Both the position numbers and the translations under genes were made by a program. A stretch of 64,000 bases of DNA from Pasteuria penetrans (lineage in GTDB: Bacteria; Bacillota; Bacilli; Thermoactinomycetales; Thermoactinomycetaceae). The stretch covers positions 1,922,001-1,986,000 of the forward strand of contig NZ_UZAC03000001.1 in assembly GCF_900538055.1 (NCBI RefSeq). Reading direction: 5' to 3'. Numbering within the stretch: position 1 is the first letter of the stretch; every line of letters starts with the position of its first letter. Of this stretch, positions 9,622 through 19,472 are shown piece after piece. A model generated the notes under the pieces. It was not told the origin of the DNA. It was given only the letters and a program-made list of their open reading frames with translations, and searched no databases.

Positions 9622-10672
9622 AGGCTGCTCCCCCTTGGCGGATGCTGTGATTTATGTTTAAGATCTCGATAAGGGGTAACGATTTTCAGCTCTTCTGTAT
9701 ACATAAATATTCCAATCCTTCCTCCCGTCCCGAGGGGGATTCTTCAGGAGTTTTTTTCTAAATTTTACTAGGATCCCCCGTTTTAGGGGGGGAATCTGAT
9801 CAAAATGGACACAGTGCGTCGGGGTATGAGAACCTGCTTCCAGCTGAGGAATCCTCCACAGGTCGGGTTGGTGGGGTCCGATTCTACTCTGCAGGTGCGT
9901 TGTCTGATTTGGGGAAGTTTCCCCGCGAGGGGGTCTTACACGCGGAATAGGGTTGAGAATGATGATCGCGAAGGGGGTTCGGAGGCTAGAATTTGTTTTA
10001 TGGATGCTCCTACGGGTGTCCCCTGCAGGACCGAAATAGTAGGGGTGGTCGTGTTCCACGATCTCTTCAGGGATTGTCGGATTTGCTCGATTTGCTTTTT
10101 CGAATGGGTATGGGTATTTTTGCAATTATTTGGTAATTTTGTGGCCGCGGGGGGACCACCCCCTATGACTGGACCGGGCCCTAGGGCTATTACCTTTTTG
10201 ATTTGGATATTCCTAATCCCCACCTTTGGTAAGAATGACGGATGCGGGGGAACCGTACATCTATCCGGTATTTTTTCTTCCTTAGTGCCCACGGGACGTG
10301 AGGTGTGTAAGCTTGCGAGTGGGGAAACAATGGGTCACGGCGGTTTTGGGATCCTCCTGTTTCCATGTTCTTGTTAGTTTGCTTACTCGTGGTTGCCATG
10401 AAAGGAGGGTTGTCCTTTGCAGGTGATGGGCAGGAAGCAGCTTACCACAAAGGGTAAGGGGAATGCATCAGCCTGTTTTGGATGTTTTGTGAGAGTAGGC
10501 ATCTTTTTTGCCAGGGGATTTGGGGGATTTCTACCATAGAGCGGATTTTGCCACGGGAACCGGGATTTTGTCAAGGGGCGGTACAAAAAATGTTGGGATT
10601 TTTATAATATTTTTTCCTGTTTATTTTAAATATATATTCATCTATTACAGATGTCTTATTATGATAAAGTAG
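9622..10672. other. Intergenic region upstream of korA
   Basis: Several overlapping ORFs (for example 9658–10125 minus, 9805–10377 plus) are unlike known proteins and show no convincing ribosome-binding sites. I see no supported gene. Confidence 0.4.
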
Positions 10673-10746
10673 TATAATATCCGCAATGGAACCCAGAAAT
10701 CGACGGAGTCCGCGTTGTCTCGTTCGTTGCTTTCTGGGGTGTTTTT
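10673..10746 (+). promoter_or_regulatory. Possible promoter with leader hairpin upstream of korA
   Basis: A perfect -10 hexamer TATAAT lies at 10673–10678 without a good -35. About 14 bases downstream a hairpin CCCAGAAA (10692–10699)/TTTCTGGG (10731–10738) is followed by TTTTT (10742–10746). This could be a short terminated RNA or an attenuator; korA begins 280 bases later. Confidence 0.3.
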
Positions 10747-11027
10747 CCTGATGGGGGGAAGAAACTTGCTTTTGCTAAATAAGAGGACTAGAATGGTGGC
10801 CATAGTGTTGGGTAATCCCGGTTTTTTGTGGGGTTATGGCCGGGGATTCCCCTTGGGGTCGTCCCCCGATTGAGGTGGGCCGTTGTTGTGAAAAACGTCA
10901 GAAAGAGTGGTTATTGGCCCCAGCGCCTCCCGATGGATGGGGTGCGGAAATGCCGGCACGGGGTTTATTTTTTATGAATATTCTCGGCTGCTTGCGAGTG
11001 CCTCGCGGCGCCAAAGGAGATGAACGC

Positions 11028-12791
11028 GTGGTAATCAATCAGCTTTCGTGGAAAGTGGGGGGGCAGCAGGGGGAAGGAATCGATAGTGCTGGCGAGATTC
11101 TCTCTACGGCGCTTAGTCGGCGTGGTTATTTTCTCTACGCTTATCGGCATTTTTCATCCCGTATCAAGGGTGGGCATTCGAATACGAAGCTTCGTATTGG
11201 TGTCCGGCCTGTACACGCCCTTTCAGATCATGCTGATATATTAGTTGCTTTCGATCAGGAGACCATCGATTTCAACGCACACGAGTTGAAGGATACCGGT
11301 GTGATTTTAGCGGATAGTAAATTTGATAACAAGGCTCCCGAGGGGATCAAGGCGCAGCTGATATCTGTGCCGATGACGGAAATCGCTACTTCGGTGGGTT
11401 TGGCCCAGATGAAAAACATGGTAGCCGTAGGTGCAAGTGCTGCCCTGATGGGGATACCATTGGATGCTTTTTCCAGTGTGTTGCACGATCGTTTTGGTCG
11501 TAAGGGTAGCGATATCGTTGATCGTAACATGCAGGCTATCCAGCGAGGGAAGGAGTTCATAGAAGAAAATCGTCCGTTGCCCGATCTCCGTTTAGCAGAG
11601 TCGGATGGGAAACGACGTCTCTATATGATTGGTAACGAGGCGCTTGCCTTGGGTGCCCTGGCTGCTGGGGTCCGGATTATGGCTGCTTATCCTATTACGC
11701 CCTCATCTGAAATCATGGAGTATCTCATCCGAAAATTACCAGATTTTGGCGGGACCGTGGTTCAGACGGAGGATGAAATTTCTGCGGTGATGATGGCCAT
11801 AGGTGCCAACTATGCAGGTGTACGTGCTTTTACTGCTTCAGCGGGCCCGGGCCTTTCCCTGATGACAGAGTCGATTGGTTTGGCAGGCATGACAGAAACA
11901 CCCGTTGTGATTGTCAATACGCAACGAGGGGGTCCTAGTACGGGCTTGCCGACAAAGCAGGAACAGAGCGATTTGCTTTCCATGCTTTATAGTACCCACG
12001 GTGAAATTCCCAAGATTGTAATGGCACCGAGCACCGTGGAGGAATGTTTTTACGATATTGTGGAGGCCTTCAATCTTGCGGACCAATACCAGTGCCCTGT
12101 TATTGTCATGTCCGATCTCGCTCTCTCCCTTGGGAAGCAGACCGTGGAGCCTCTCGATTACGATTGTGTCGCCATCGATCGTGGAAAGATGATTTCCTGT
12201 AACGAGGCTATGGCCCCACTGGAACCAGGGGAGCTTTTTCCGCGTTATGCGTTGACGGAGGACGGTATTTCGCAGCGTCCTTTGCCCGGTAATCCGGGTG
12301 GTCTGCACCATGTGACGGGTGTGGAGCACGATCCCAGGGGGCGTCCCTCAGAGCAAGCAAAGAATCGTCAAACCATGATGGAGAAAAGGATGAGGAAGCT
12401 GGCAAAGGGTGTTCCTTCCTTCCCTCATCCCATACGGGTGGAGGAGACCCATGAGGAAGCGGACCTGTTGTTGTGCGGTTTTAGTTCCACATATGGTGTC
12501 ATCCAGGAGGTTGCGGAACGATTGCGTGAGGATGGTTGGAAGGTGCATCGTCTTCATGTTCGGCTGTTGCATCCTTTCCCCGCGAACCTGGTAGAGGCGG
12601 CGGTCCAAAAATGTGCGCGCATTATGGTTGTGGAAAACAATGCCACTGGGCAACTTTTGCGACATATACGTTCGCATGTAGATGGATTTGCCAACAAAAT
12701 GATCTCGGTTACGCAATATGACGGCAATCCTTTTCTCCCCGTCGAGTTGCACCGACGTGTAAAGGGGATTTTGGACTATGGTAACCTTTAA
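11028..12791 (+). CDS. korA: 2-oxoacid:ferredoxin oxidoreductase, alpha (fused gamma–alpha) subunit
   Basis: Catalytic partner of KorB in CoA-dependent oxidative decarboxylation of 2-oxoglutarate (or another 2-oxoacid) with ferredoxin as electron acceptor. The gamma-type domain comes first (INQLSWKVGGQQGEG, HFSSRIKGGHSN), followed by the alpha domain with the hallmark YPITPSSEIMEYL at about residue 221 and TASAGPGLSLM. The frame is open from 10836, but the conserved N terminus begins at GTG 11028, 7 bases after AAAGGAGA (11013–11020), giving 587 residues as in Bacillus KorA. It overlaps korB by 14 bases, implying coupled translation. In some Bacillus genomes this pair also lies near spoVS. 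Confidence 0.93.
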   Translation: MVINQLSWKVGGQQGEGIDSAGEILSTALSRRGYFLYAYRHFSSRIKGGHSNTKLRIGVRPVHALSDHADILVAFDQETIDFNAHELKDTGVILADSKFDNKAPEGIKAQLISVPMTEIATSVGLAQMKNMVAVGASAALMGIPLDAFSSVLHDRFGRKGSDIVDRNMQAIQRGKEFIEENRPLPDLRLAESDGKRRLYMIGNEALALGALAAGVRIMAAYPITPSSEIMEYLIRKLPDFGGTVVQTEDEISAVMMAIGANYAGVRAFTASAGPGLSLMTESIGLAGMTETPVVIVNTQRGGPSTGLPTKQEQSDLLSMLYSTHGEIPKIVMAPSTVEECFYDIVEAFNLADQYQCPVIVMSDLALSLGKQTVEPLDYDCVAIDRGKMISCNEAMAPLEPGELFPRYALTEDGISQRPLPGNPGGLHHVTGVEHDPRGRPSEQAKNRQTMMEKRMRKLAKGVPSFPHPIRVEETHEEADLLLCGFSSTYGVIQEVAERLREDGWKVHRLHVRLLHPFPANLVEAAVQKCARIMVVENNATGQLLRHIRSHVDGFANKMISVTQYDGNPFLPVELHRRVKGILDYGNL

Positions 12792-13653
12792 AGACTTTGG
12801 TAGTAAGTTGAAGCCCAATTGGTGTCCGGCTTGTGGGGATTTTTCTGTTTTGAATGCCATGCAGAAGGCCTTTGCCAATCTACAGTATGACCCTTCTGAG
12901 GTGGTCGTTGTTGGCGGTATCGGTTGCTCGGGGCGTATTTCTGGATACCTGCATGGATTTGGTGTTCATGGTACCCATGGCCGTGCCCTTCCCCTAGCAC
13001 AAGGGATCAAGTTAGCCAATCGTGACCTGAAGGTGGTGGTAGCAGGGGGGGATGGTGATGCCTTTGCTATTGGCATGGGGCATACAGTGCATGCGATCCG
13101 CAGAAATATCGATCTTACGTATATTGTCATGGACAATCAGGTGTACGGTTTGACCAAGGGGCAAACGTCGCCCCGTAGTGGAGAGGGTTTCAAAACCAAG
13201 TCCACACCGCATGGTGCCGTTGAAGTTGCATTGAGTCCTATGGAAACGGCCCTGACCGTAGGGGCTACCTTCGTGGCCCAAGCTGTTTCCAGTGACTTGA
13301 AGCAGGTGATTCGCGTTTTGGAAGCGGGTTTGCAACACAAGGGTTTTTCCTTCATTAATATCTTTAGCCCCTGTGTTACGTACAATAAAATCAATACGTA
13401 TCAGTGGTTCAAGAAGACCTTAGTCTCCCTGGATGGGGATGAGTCCTATGATCCATCGGATCGGATGCTGGCGCTGCGGCGCTTGATTGAGAATCAAGGT
13501 TGGCTAACGGGGATCATTTATCAGGATAAGGAACGGTTGCCTTATGAGGACCTCGTGGCCGGTTTCCGGAAACAACCCCTGGCAGTCCAATCAGCGGACG
13601 ATCTAAAACTATCGCAGGATGAATTTACGGGTCTAGTAAATGATTTTTCTTGA
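12778..13653 (+). CDS. korB: 2-oxoacid:ferredoxin oxidoreductase, beta subunit
   Basis: Thiamine-diphosphate-binding subunit that pairs with KorA and passes electrons through an iron–sulfur cluster. The 291-residue length is typical of the Bacillus enzyme. WCPACGD lies at residues 15–21, GGIGCSGR near 47, the TPP/Mg motif GDGDAFAIG near 91 followed by DNQVYGLTKGQTSP, and a further Cys in FSPCVTYN. The ATG start lies inside the last codons of korA. No other subunit (delta ferredoxin) is adjacent, which is usual for the two-subunit Bacillus-type enzyme. Confidence 0.94.
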   Translation: MVTFKDFGSKLKPNWCPACGDFSVLNAMQKAFANLQYDPSEVVVVGGIGCSGRISGYLHGFGVHGTHGRALPLAQGIKLANRDLKVVVAGGDGDAFAIGMGHTVHAIRRNIDLTYIVMDNQVYGLTKGQTSPRSGEGFKTKSTPHGAVEVALSPMETALTVGATFVAQAVSSDLKQVIRVLEAGLQHKGFSFINIFSPCVTYNKINTYQWFKKTLVSLDGDESYDPSDRMLALRRLIENQGWLTGIIYQDKERLPYEDLVAGFRKQPLAVQSADDLKLSQDEFTGLVNDFS

Positions 13654-14401
13654 ATGAGTAGTTTTTGTTCCTCTATGGACCGATGGTAATGGGTGATGTG
13701 GGGATTTTGATGAATGTGGGTGGGATCCCCCCAATTGGGATAGATGATTAGAGGGGGATATGAGGGACCTTGCTACTTTTTTGTGGGGTTCTAGGATGAT
13801 GACTTTATTTCGAACCATGTGGAGGATTGTGGCGTGGTTCCCTCGTTATAGATGGGTTTTTCCTGGGGTCTCCTTTTGATTTTATATTTTTCCGTCCGGG
13901 GTATTTTTTGTGTGCTCGTTATGAATCCCTTGTTCCACCATCCTACAGGGGGCCCCATGGTGCAAGTTCGGGGGGTTCGTAGCAGCCGTGGACGGAAAAA
14001 GTTGGGTGGAGTTCGTCTAAACTGGGATTATTGGTGGAGACAGGGGGAAAACTAAGATCCGTTCGCCCATTTTTCGCCCCTTGTGGTTTTTGGGGCCGGT
14101 TCCCGTGATTTCATTTGACGTCGTTTGTTTTATTGGAACCTTTTGGGAATATCGTACATAAGGCTCTAATAGGGCTGGTGGTAGGCGGTGTTCGTTGCTG
14201 GAGTGAACGGGTGGGCTGGTGGAGATGGTCCGGGTTCATGGTATTGCTTTGTGGTGATGGCAAAGTGGGTTATGATTGGGTAGTTTTGTGCCTTATTTCG
14301 TAGGGCAGCATGGATAAGTCTATTGATTGTAAATAGTATAAATGATAAGGTAAGTTTGTACAGGTGCTTCACAATATTCGTGTGTTTTCTACTTATTACG
14401 A
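13654..14401. other. Intergenic region after korB
   Basis: No supported gene. The 3' ends of korB and of the minus-strand hypothetical gene face each other here. Confidence 0.5.
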
Positions 14402-14830
14402 CTAATCTTCTGTGGTTTGTATATATTCTCGGCAAGTTTTACGGAACGAATCTATCACCTTTTCATAGATTGCGTCGGGGATTTCAACTAGCTTTTCTTC
14501 TTCTAGTCGAAAGAAATAAGCGTGTGTACGTGGCTTTTCACGATGGTAGTACATGACGTGTAGGTGGTTTTCGTGGGGAAAGGTAGCCCCAAGAATGGCA
14601 GGGATGATTTTATGATGAGGGGTTTCTAGTCTCTGGAAGAAGATGGGTTCCAGTAGCTGGAGTACGGCGTCGGTATAAGTTTGTCCAGGATAGGTGAGAT
14701 GAAGGGTTTCGTTTTCTTCCCTTATCAGGTAAAGGGAACGTTTTTGTTCTTTGCGCCACAATACGAGTAGGTGATGAAGTTCCTCGTGTACGAAGAGGTA
14801 TTGATGAGGGGTATCGAATTGAATTTTCAC
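14402..14830 (-). CDS. Conserved-looking hypothetical protein
   Basis: Soluble protein of about 143 residues with no family I recognise. The start is taken as GTG (complement of 14828–14830) because GGGAGG lies 9 bases upstream on the minus strand; the frame extends further to 14884. The sequence begins VKIQFDTPHQYLFVHEELHH and contains charged and aromatic blocks (REENETLHLTYPGQTYTDA, PHENHLHVMYYHREK) and no signal peptide or membrane segment. It stands alone between convergent korB and divergent mecA. Confidence 0.55.
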   Translation of the reverse strand: MKIQFDTPHQYLFVHEELHHLLVLWRKEQKRSLYLIREENETLHLTYPGQTYTDAVLQLLEPIFFQRLETPHHKIIPAILGATFPHENHLHVMYYHREKPRTHAYFFRLEEEKLVEIPDAIYEKVIDSFRKTCREYIQTTED

Positions 14831-15273
14831 GGTGCGTTTCCTCCCTAAGAATGGTTCTAGAGGGGTGGATGGTTTTTCTCTCATTTGCCATGATCCTGCG
14901 GATTATGAACACACCGTGTGGGATGCCTCCGTTTCATGTGGGTGTGTGGAAATTTCCGATCTGTGGGCTCCTTGGTCCTGTTTTCCCTGTAACCCACGGC
15001 CCAATGATCAGGTTACCACAAGTACGCAGCCTTTTGTTTGCAGGATGCATTTTGTAGTTCGTTCGTGTATTATGGTTGTACGCTTTCCCCGTCCCTGTGT
15101 TATTACGGATTGGTTGTGACAAGAATGGTACGATTGGGTCGTCGGTGTCCGAAATAGGGTGCCTGCACAGTACTTAAATTTCTGTTGGTACGGAAGAACG
15201 GGACAAGGTAACGAGATGGGTTTATGGGTCATACACTGTGGAATGGAAGGTCTCCAACGAGGGAGGGTGAACC
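14831..15273. other. Intergenic region upstream of mecA
   Basis: No supported gene. It should hold the divergent promoters of the minus-strand hypothetical gene and mecA, but no clear -35/-10 pair was seen. Confidence 0.45.
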
Positions 15274-15867
15274 ATGCGTGTCGAACGTCTAGGGGGTGAT
15301 AAGATACGTTTCTTTTTGACCTTGGACGATTTGGTGGATCGTGGGATTGAAAGAGAGGACATGTGGCGGGATATCCCAAAGGTACACGAGCTTTTCAACG
15401 ACATGATGGAGCACGCTTACCAAGAGCTAGGTTTTGAGGTAGCGGGGCCGATTGCGGTGGAAGTATTCGCTTTACCTACACAGGGCATGGTGGTTGTGGT
15501 AACGCGTGGGCGTCCCACTGTTCCGGAAAATGAGGATTTCGATCGGTCGGAGGATATGTATGAGTTAGAGGTTACGATGGAGGAGGCGGAGGACGTTTTG
15601 TTTCGCTTTTCCGACTTCGAGTACCTCGTTCAGGCTGCGGTTCGTTTGCATCCTCATGTCGAACAGGGCGGTCAAGTGTATGCGTACAATGGGAATTATT
15701 ATCTTGTTTTCAACCGTGAGCTTATTTCTGATCGTCTCGATGCGGTGGTGGCGGTTCTCTCGGAATTTGGGGAAGCCTCCACATTAGCCAAGGCTTTTCT
15801 TTCCGAATATGGAAAGACCGTTTGGTCCAAGGACTCTATTTCTGAGATTGTTCATCATTTTGGATGA
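15274..15867 (+). CDS. mecA: Adaptor protein MecA/YpbH
   Basis: Adaptor that delivers substrates to the ClpC ATPase. In Bacillus MecA targets ComK and the paralogue YpbH has a minor role. The 197-residue product has the N-terminal substrate-binding part (MRVERLGGDKIRFFLTLDDLVDRGIEREDMW), an acidic linker (EEAEDVLFRFSDFEYL) and the C-terminal ClpC-binding domain (YYLVFNRELISDRLDAVV, SEYGKTVWS). The linker is shorter than in B. subtilis MecA (218 residues). Its place directly before glutamate dehydrogenase matches the ypbH–gudB order of B. subtilis, so it may be the ypbH orthologue. GAGGGTGA lies upstream of the ATG. Confidence 0.88.
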   Translation: MRVERLGGDKIRFFLTLDDLVDRGIEREDMWRDIPKVHELFNDMMEHAYQELGFEVAGPIAVEVFALPTQGMVVVVTRGRPTVPENEDFDRSEDMYELEVTMEEAEDVLFRFSDFEYLVQAAVRLHPHVEQGGQVYAYNGNYYLVFNRELISDRLDAVVAVLSEFGEASTLAKAFLSEYGKTVWSKDSISEIVHHFG

Positions 15868-16018
15868 TGCAAGGGAGTGGTAAGGATGGAGGATGGGAGT
15901 GGCCCCCCGGTGATGATCCCCGCAGGGGTTGGTTTTTTCCATGTCCCAATAGGTCCTTACCATTGTTTTTTTCTGGGCGGGGGTCTAAAAATTTCAGATT
16001 GCATAGGAGACATTTGGG

Positions 16019-17305
16019 GTGGTGGGCATGGAACAATGGGAAGTTGGGGATGGTTTAGCGGAGTGGGAGGAGCTTGACATTTTGTCCTCTACGCAAACAG
16101 AAGTCAAACGGGCTCTGGATAAGTTGGGGTATCCCTCCCAGGTCTATGAACTTCTTAAGGAGCCGTTGCGCGTATTGACGGTTCGAATACCCATTCGTAT
16201 GGATGATGGATCTATTAGTGTTTTTACAGGTTTTCGGGCGCAGCATAATGATGCCGTAGGTCCTACCAAGGGTGGGGTGCGTTTTCATCCTGACGTCACA
16301 GAGGCGGAGGTGAAGGCTCTCTCCATTTGGATGAGTCTCAAGGCGGGTATTGTTGATCTCCCCTACGGCGGCGGTAAGGGGGGGATCATTTGTGATCCGC
16401 GGCATATGTCGTTCCGCGAGTTAGAGGGTCTTTCGCGTGGTTATGTGCGTGCCATTAGTCAGTTGGTAGGACCGACGAAGGATATACCTGCCCCGGACGT
16501 TTTCACCAATTCGCAGATCATGGCTTGGATGATGGATGAGTATAGCCGGATAAGGGAGTTTGATTCCCCGGGCTTCATCACGGGAAAGCCCCTGGTGTTG
16601 GGCGGGTCACGCGGGCGTGAGACGGCGACCGCGCGGGGTGTTACTATCATGATCCGCGAGGCAGTTAAGCAGTGTGGATTGTCCTTGGAAGGGGCTCGGG
16701 TTGCCGTACAGGGGTTTGGTAATGCGGGGAGCTTCTTGGCCAAGTTCATGCACGATGCGGGTGCTAAGGTTGTTGGGATTTCGGATGTCCATGGGGCATT
16801 GTATGATTCGAAGGGTCTGGATATCGATAACCTGTTAGATCGCAGGGATTCATTTGGTACGGTTACTCGGTTGTTTCCTAATACAATGACGAACAGGGAA
16901 TTATTGGAGTTCCCTTGCGATATTCTCGTTCCTGCCGCCATTGGAAACCAGATTACGGCCCAGAATGCGGGGAATATTCAGGCCAAAATTGTGGTAGAGG
17001 CAGCAAATGGTCCTACAACGTTGGAGGCTACAAGGATTTTAACATCCCGTGGGGTTTTATTGGTTCCGGATGTTTTAGCCAGTGCTGGCGGGGTAACGGT
17101 GTCCTATTTCGAATGGGTACAGAATAACCAAGGGTACTACTGGACAGAGGATGTGATAGAAAAGAAATTGGAGTCCATCATGGTCAAGAGCTTTTCGAAT
17201 GTTTATGATACGGCGAAAGCCAGGGATATAGATATGCGTTTAGCTGCTTATATGGTTGGCGTTCGTAAGATGGCCGAGGCGGCCCGTTTCCGCGGCTGGG
17301 TGTGA
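16019..17305 (+). CDS. gudB: NAD-type glutamate dehydrogenase
   Basis: Interconverts glutamate and 2-oxoglutarate plus ammonium. The 428-residue product is full length. It has the substrate-binding segment GPTKGGVRFHPDVTEAEVKAL with the catalytic-lysine region DLPYGGGKGGI, PAPDVFTNSQIMAWMMDEYS, and the Rossmann motif VAVQGFGNAGSF near residue 236. The conserved C-terminal VPDVLASAGGVTVSYFEW block is present. A second ATG at 16028 is an alternative start. Following mecA as in B. subtilis ypbH–gudB, it is named by synteny; rocG is the alternative. It connects to korAB through 2-oxoglutarate. Confidence 0.92.
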   Translation: MVGMEQWEVGDGLAEWEELDILSSTQTEVKRALDKLGYPSQVYELLKEPLRVLTVRIPIRMDDGSISVFTGFRAQHNDAVGPTKGGVRFHPDVTEAEVKALSIWMSLKAGIVDLPYGGGKGGIICDPRHMSFRELEGLSRGYVRAISQLVGPTKDIPAPDVFTNSQIMAWMMDEYSRIREFDSPGFITGKPLVLGGSRGRETATARGVTIMIREAVKQCGLSLEGARVAVQGFGNAGSFLAKFMHDAGAKVVGISDVHGALYDSKGLDIDNLLDRRDSFGTVTRLFPNTMTNRELLEFPCDILVPAAIGNQITAQNAGNIQAKIVVEAANGPTTLEATRILTSRGVLLVPDVLASAGGVTVSYFEWVQNNQGYYWTEDVIEKKLESIMVKSFSNVYDTAKARDIDMRLAAYMVGVRKMAEAARFRGWV

Positions 17306-18785
17306 GATGGATGCTTCCTTGGATAACCCCCTAAAGATATCATAGCGGTAGGTGGGGTACCTGAAATGGAGTCCACTTCCTTTATTACGGTATTCTTATA
17401 TGTCTGAGAACCTCGTCTCCTTTATGGGCATTATTTCTGGGGGGTGGACGAGTGCTTCGTGGATTGGAAATTTTTCCCATTTCGCATGTAGGAACCTGCT
17501 CCCCGGTTCCCCGATGGTCAGGATTTTGGAGCTACGTGGTGGTGTCCCCTCCCCGTTGGACTATAGTTAGTGTGGGGTGAAATTGGTTGGGTTCACAATG
17601 CCCCCGGGATATTTCGATTGTGGACCTCATCAATGTAGACGGTTGTGGACTTCTTGGCGGTAATGGGTCAGTATCCCGGATGGGGGTTTTGGATCATTGT
17701 TCTTAGTTTATAATTTTAGTATACATAGGAAATATTGTTTATTCTGAATAGGAAATGTGGATTTGAATTCCCCTTTTCATGGTAAAAAATACTGAAAAAC
17801 ATCATTTGTGTGTGATTTTTTCTGTTTTAGGGTAGGGCAAGGCTTCGATGAATTTGCTTTTTTCCTGTTGCTTGGGTTATGAGGAAAAAGGAGGCTTGGG
17901 GGAAGGATAGAAATACCTATGGGGGGGGGTTGTGGGACGGGGTGTATTTATAGGGAAATATGGGATGATTCACCTCCAATAAGCCCACTTTGGGTTGTGA
18001 TCCTCCTGATTCAACGGAAGGGGTATTGTGTATGTGGGGGGTATGGTCGTTGTTTTATGTCAGGAATAAAGGGAATTTCCCCTGAACCCTGGCCCTAACA
18101 AAATGACGTGTTATTTTTTACTTTTAAACGTTTTTTGAAAATAAAATAATTTAGTTAAGAGGATGTATGAATCGGGGGGTAATTTTGTTTTTGCTCCGGT
18201 ATCGTGTATTCCGTTGAATTTGTTCCCTTGATGGGGTTATTTCCGTTCCTTTTTTGTTCAATGTGTTGGTTGTTCTGTTGGCTCCAACCTATTCAATTCC
18301 CAAAGAATTTTTATTTTTTCTCCATTTGGATTGTGGTAGCAATGGGGTCAGGTGAATATAAAGAAGTACCGTGAGTTGTGAATAGGGCGTGTCGTTGTTT
18401 TTGATCTGCATCCAAACATTCCAAGAATTTCTGATTCCCCGGAAGGGGTGTCGGATTGGGTTCGCGTACGGGGGAGGTTTTTTTTCATTGTAACGGTTGA
18501 ATCATTATGGTACCATGGTGCTGGTAGGGTTTTAGGTATTGGAGAATCGGTTGAGAGGAAATGGACTAAGCGTGTGGGTTGCAGTGGGATGCAGGAGTAC
18601 ATATTTTCCGCGTGTTTTTCCTTCCCCTACAGAGGCCGGTAGGTGTTTACCGTGGTGGGCAGGGTATGGTGGATGGGGTCCAGTCGAATACGATGAACCC
18701 AGATCGAGCGGGAGATATCTTCTACCTGCTCGATCTATTTTTGGGGGTCATGGGGTGTAAAGTGGGCATATAATGTAGGTCCGGA
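17306..18785. other. Long intergenic gap between glutamate dehydrogenase and cmk
   Basis: Almost 1.5 kb without a credible gene, AT-rich around 17700–18200. In B. subtilis the equivalent interval holds ypdA, ypdC, sleB, ypeB, ypfA and ypfB; none is recognisable here. Confidence 0.55.
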
Positions 18786-19472
18786 GTGGGTGGTGAGGAA
18801 GGTGTGAAATATTTTTGGGTGGCGGTGGATGGGCCGGCGGCGGCCGGGAAGAGTACGATTGCGAGAATGATAGCGCGGCGTTTGTCGATTGGATATCTTG
18901 ATACAGGTGCGATGTATCGGGCGGTGGCTTGGGCTTGTTTGAAGCAGTCCGGTGCCCCCTTAGAGTGTTCCGTGAAGCAGGCATTGCGGGGTTTTCATTT
19001 TTCTCTTGAGGGTTCCACTCTCCTTTTCAATGGTGCTCCCCTCGACCCTTCGATCCGTACACTCGAGGTATCGGATGTGACATCGCGTATCGCTTGTATC
19101 CCGATGGTAAGGAAAGCCCTTGTGGGTGTACAGCAGTCCTTGGCTGCGCAGCGGAGTTTGGTTATGGATGGGCGGGACGTTGGTACCGTAGTTCTTCCCA
19201 ACGCACAGGTGAAAGTTTTTCTTACCGCCTCGCTCGAGGAGCGTGCCTGTAGGCGCCGGCGTGAGTTGGTAAAACAGGGCGTTTCTGTTCCCTCGCAGGA
19301 GGAATTGCAGGAGGATATTCGTAATCGCGATGAGCGGGATACCTTGCGCGAGGTTGCTCCGCTTTTCCCGGCCGCTGATGCTGTGGTACTCGATACGACG
19401 GATCGGACGGTGGAGACGCTGGTGGATGAAATAGTGGAACTTTGTTCCTCGGTTCGTTGGTTGTCTCGATGA
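18786..19472 (+). CDS. cmk: Cytidylate kinase
   Basis: Phosphorylates CMP and dCMP with ATP. The P-loop VDGPAAAGKSTIARMIA lies at about residues 14–30, followed by YLDTGAMYRAVAWA, the MDGRDVGTVVLPNA motif and the lid segment RNRDERDT, as in bacterial Cmk. Length is about 228 residues. GTG 18786 and GTG 18804 are both possible starts; 18804 gives a length closer to B. subtilis Cmk, but neither has a well-spaced ribosome-binding site. The stop overlaps the start of plsC (ATGA), showing operon organisation cmk–plsC–rpsA. Confidence 0.94.
   Translation: MGGEEGVKYFWVAVDGPAAAGKSTIARMIARRLSIGYLDTGAMYRAVAWACLKQSGAPLECSVKQALRGFHFSLEGSTLLFNGAPLDPSIRTLEVSDVTSRIACIPMVRKALVGVQQSLAAQRSLVMDGRDVGTVVLPNAQVKVFLTASLEERACRRRRELVKQGVSVPSQEELQEDIRNRDERDTLREVAPLFPAADAVVLDTTDRTVETLVDEIVELCSSVRWLSR

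Noticed and set aside
9658-10377. Overlapping ORFs of 118–190 codons on both strands
   Set aside because: No ribosome-binding sites, no family similarity and mutually overlapping; left as unannotated intergenic DNA.
10836-11027. N-terminal extension of korA
   Set aside because: The 64 extra codons show no similarity to the family, and a good ribosome-binding site precedes GTG 11028.
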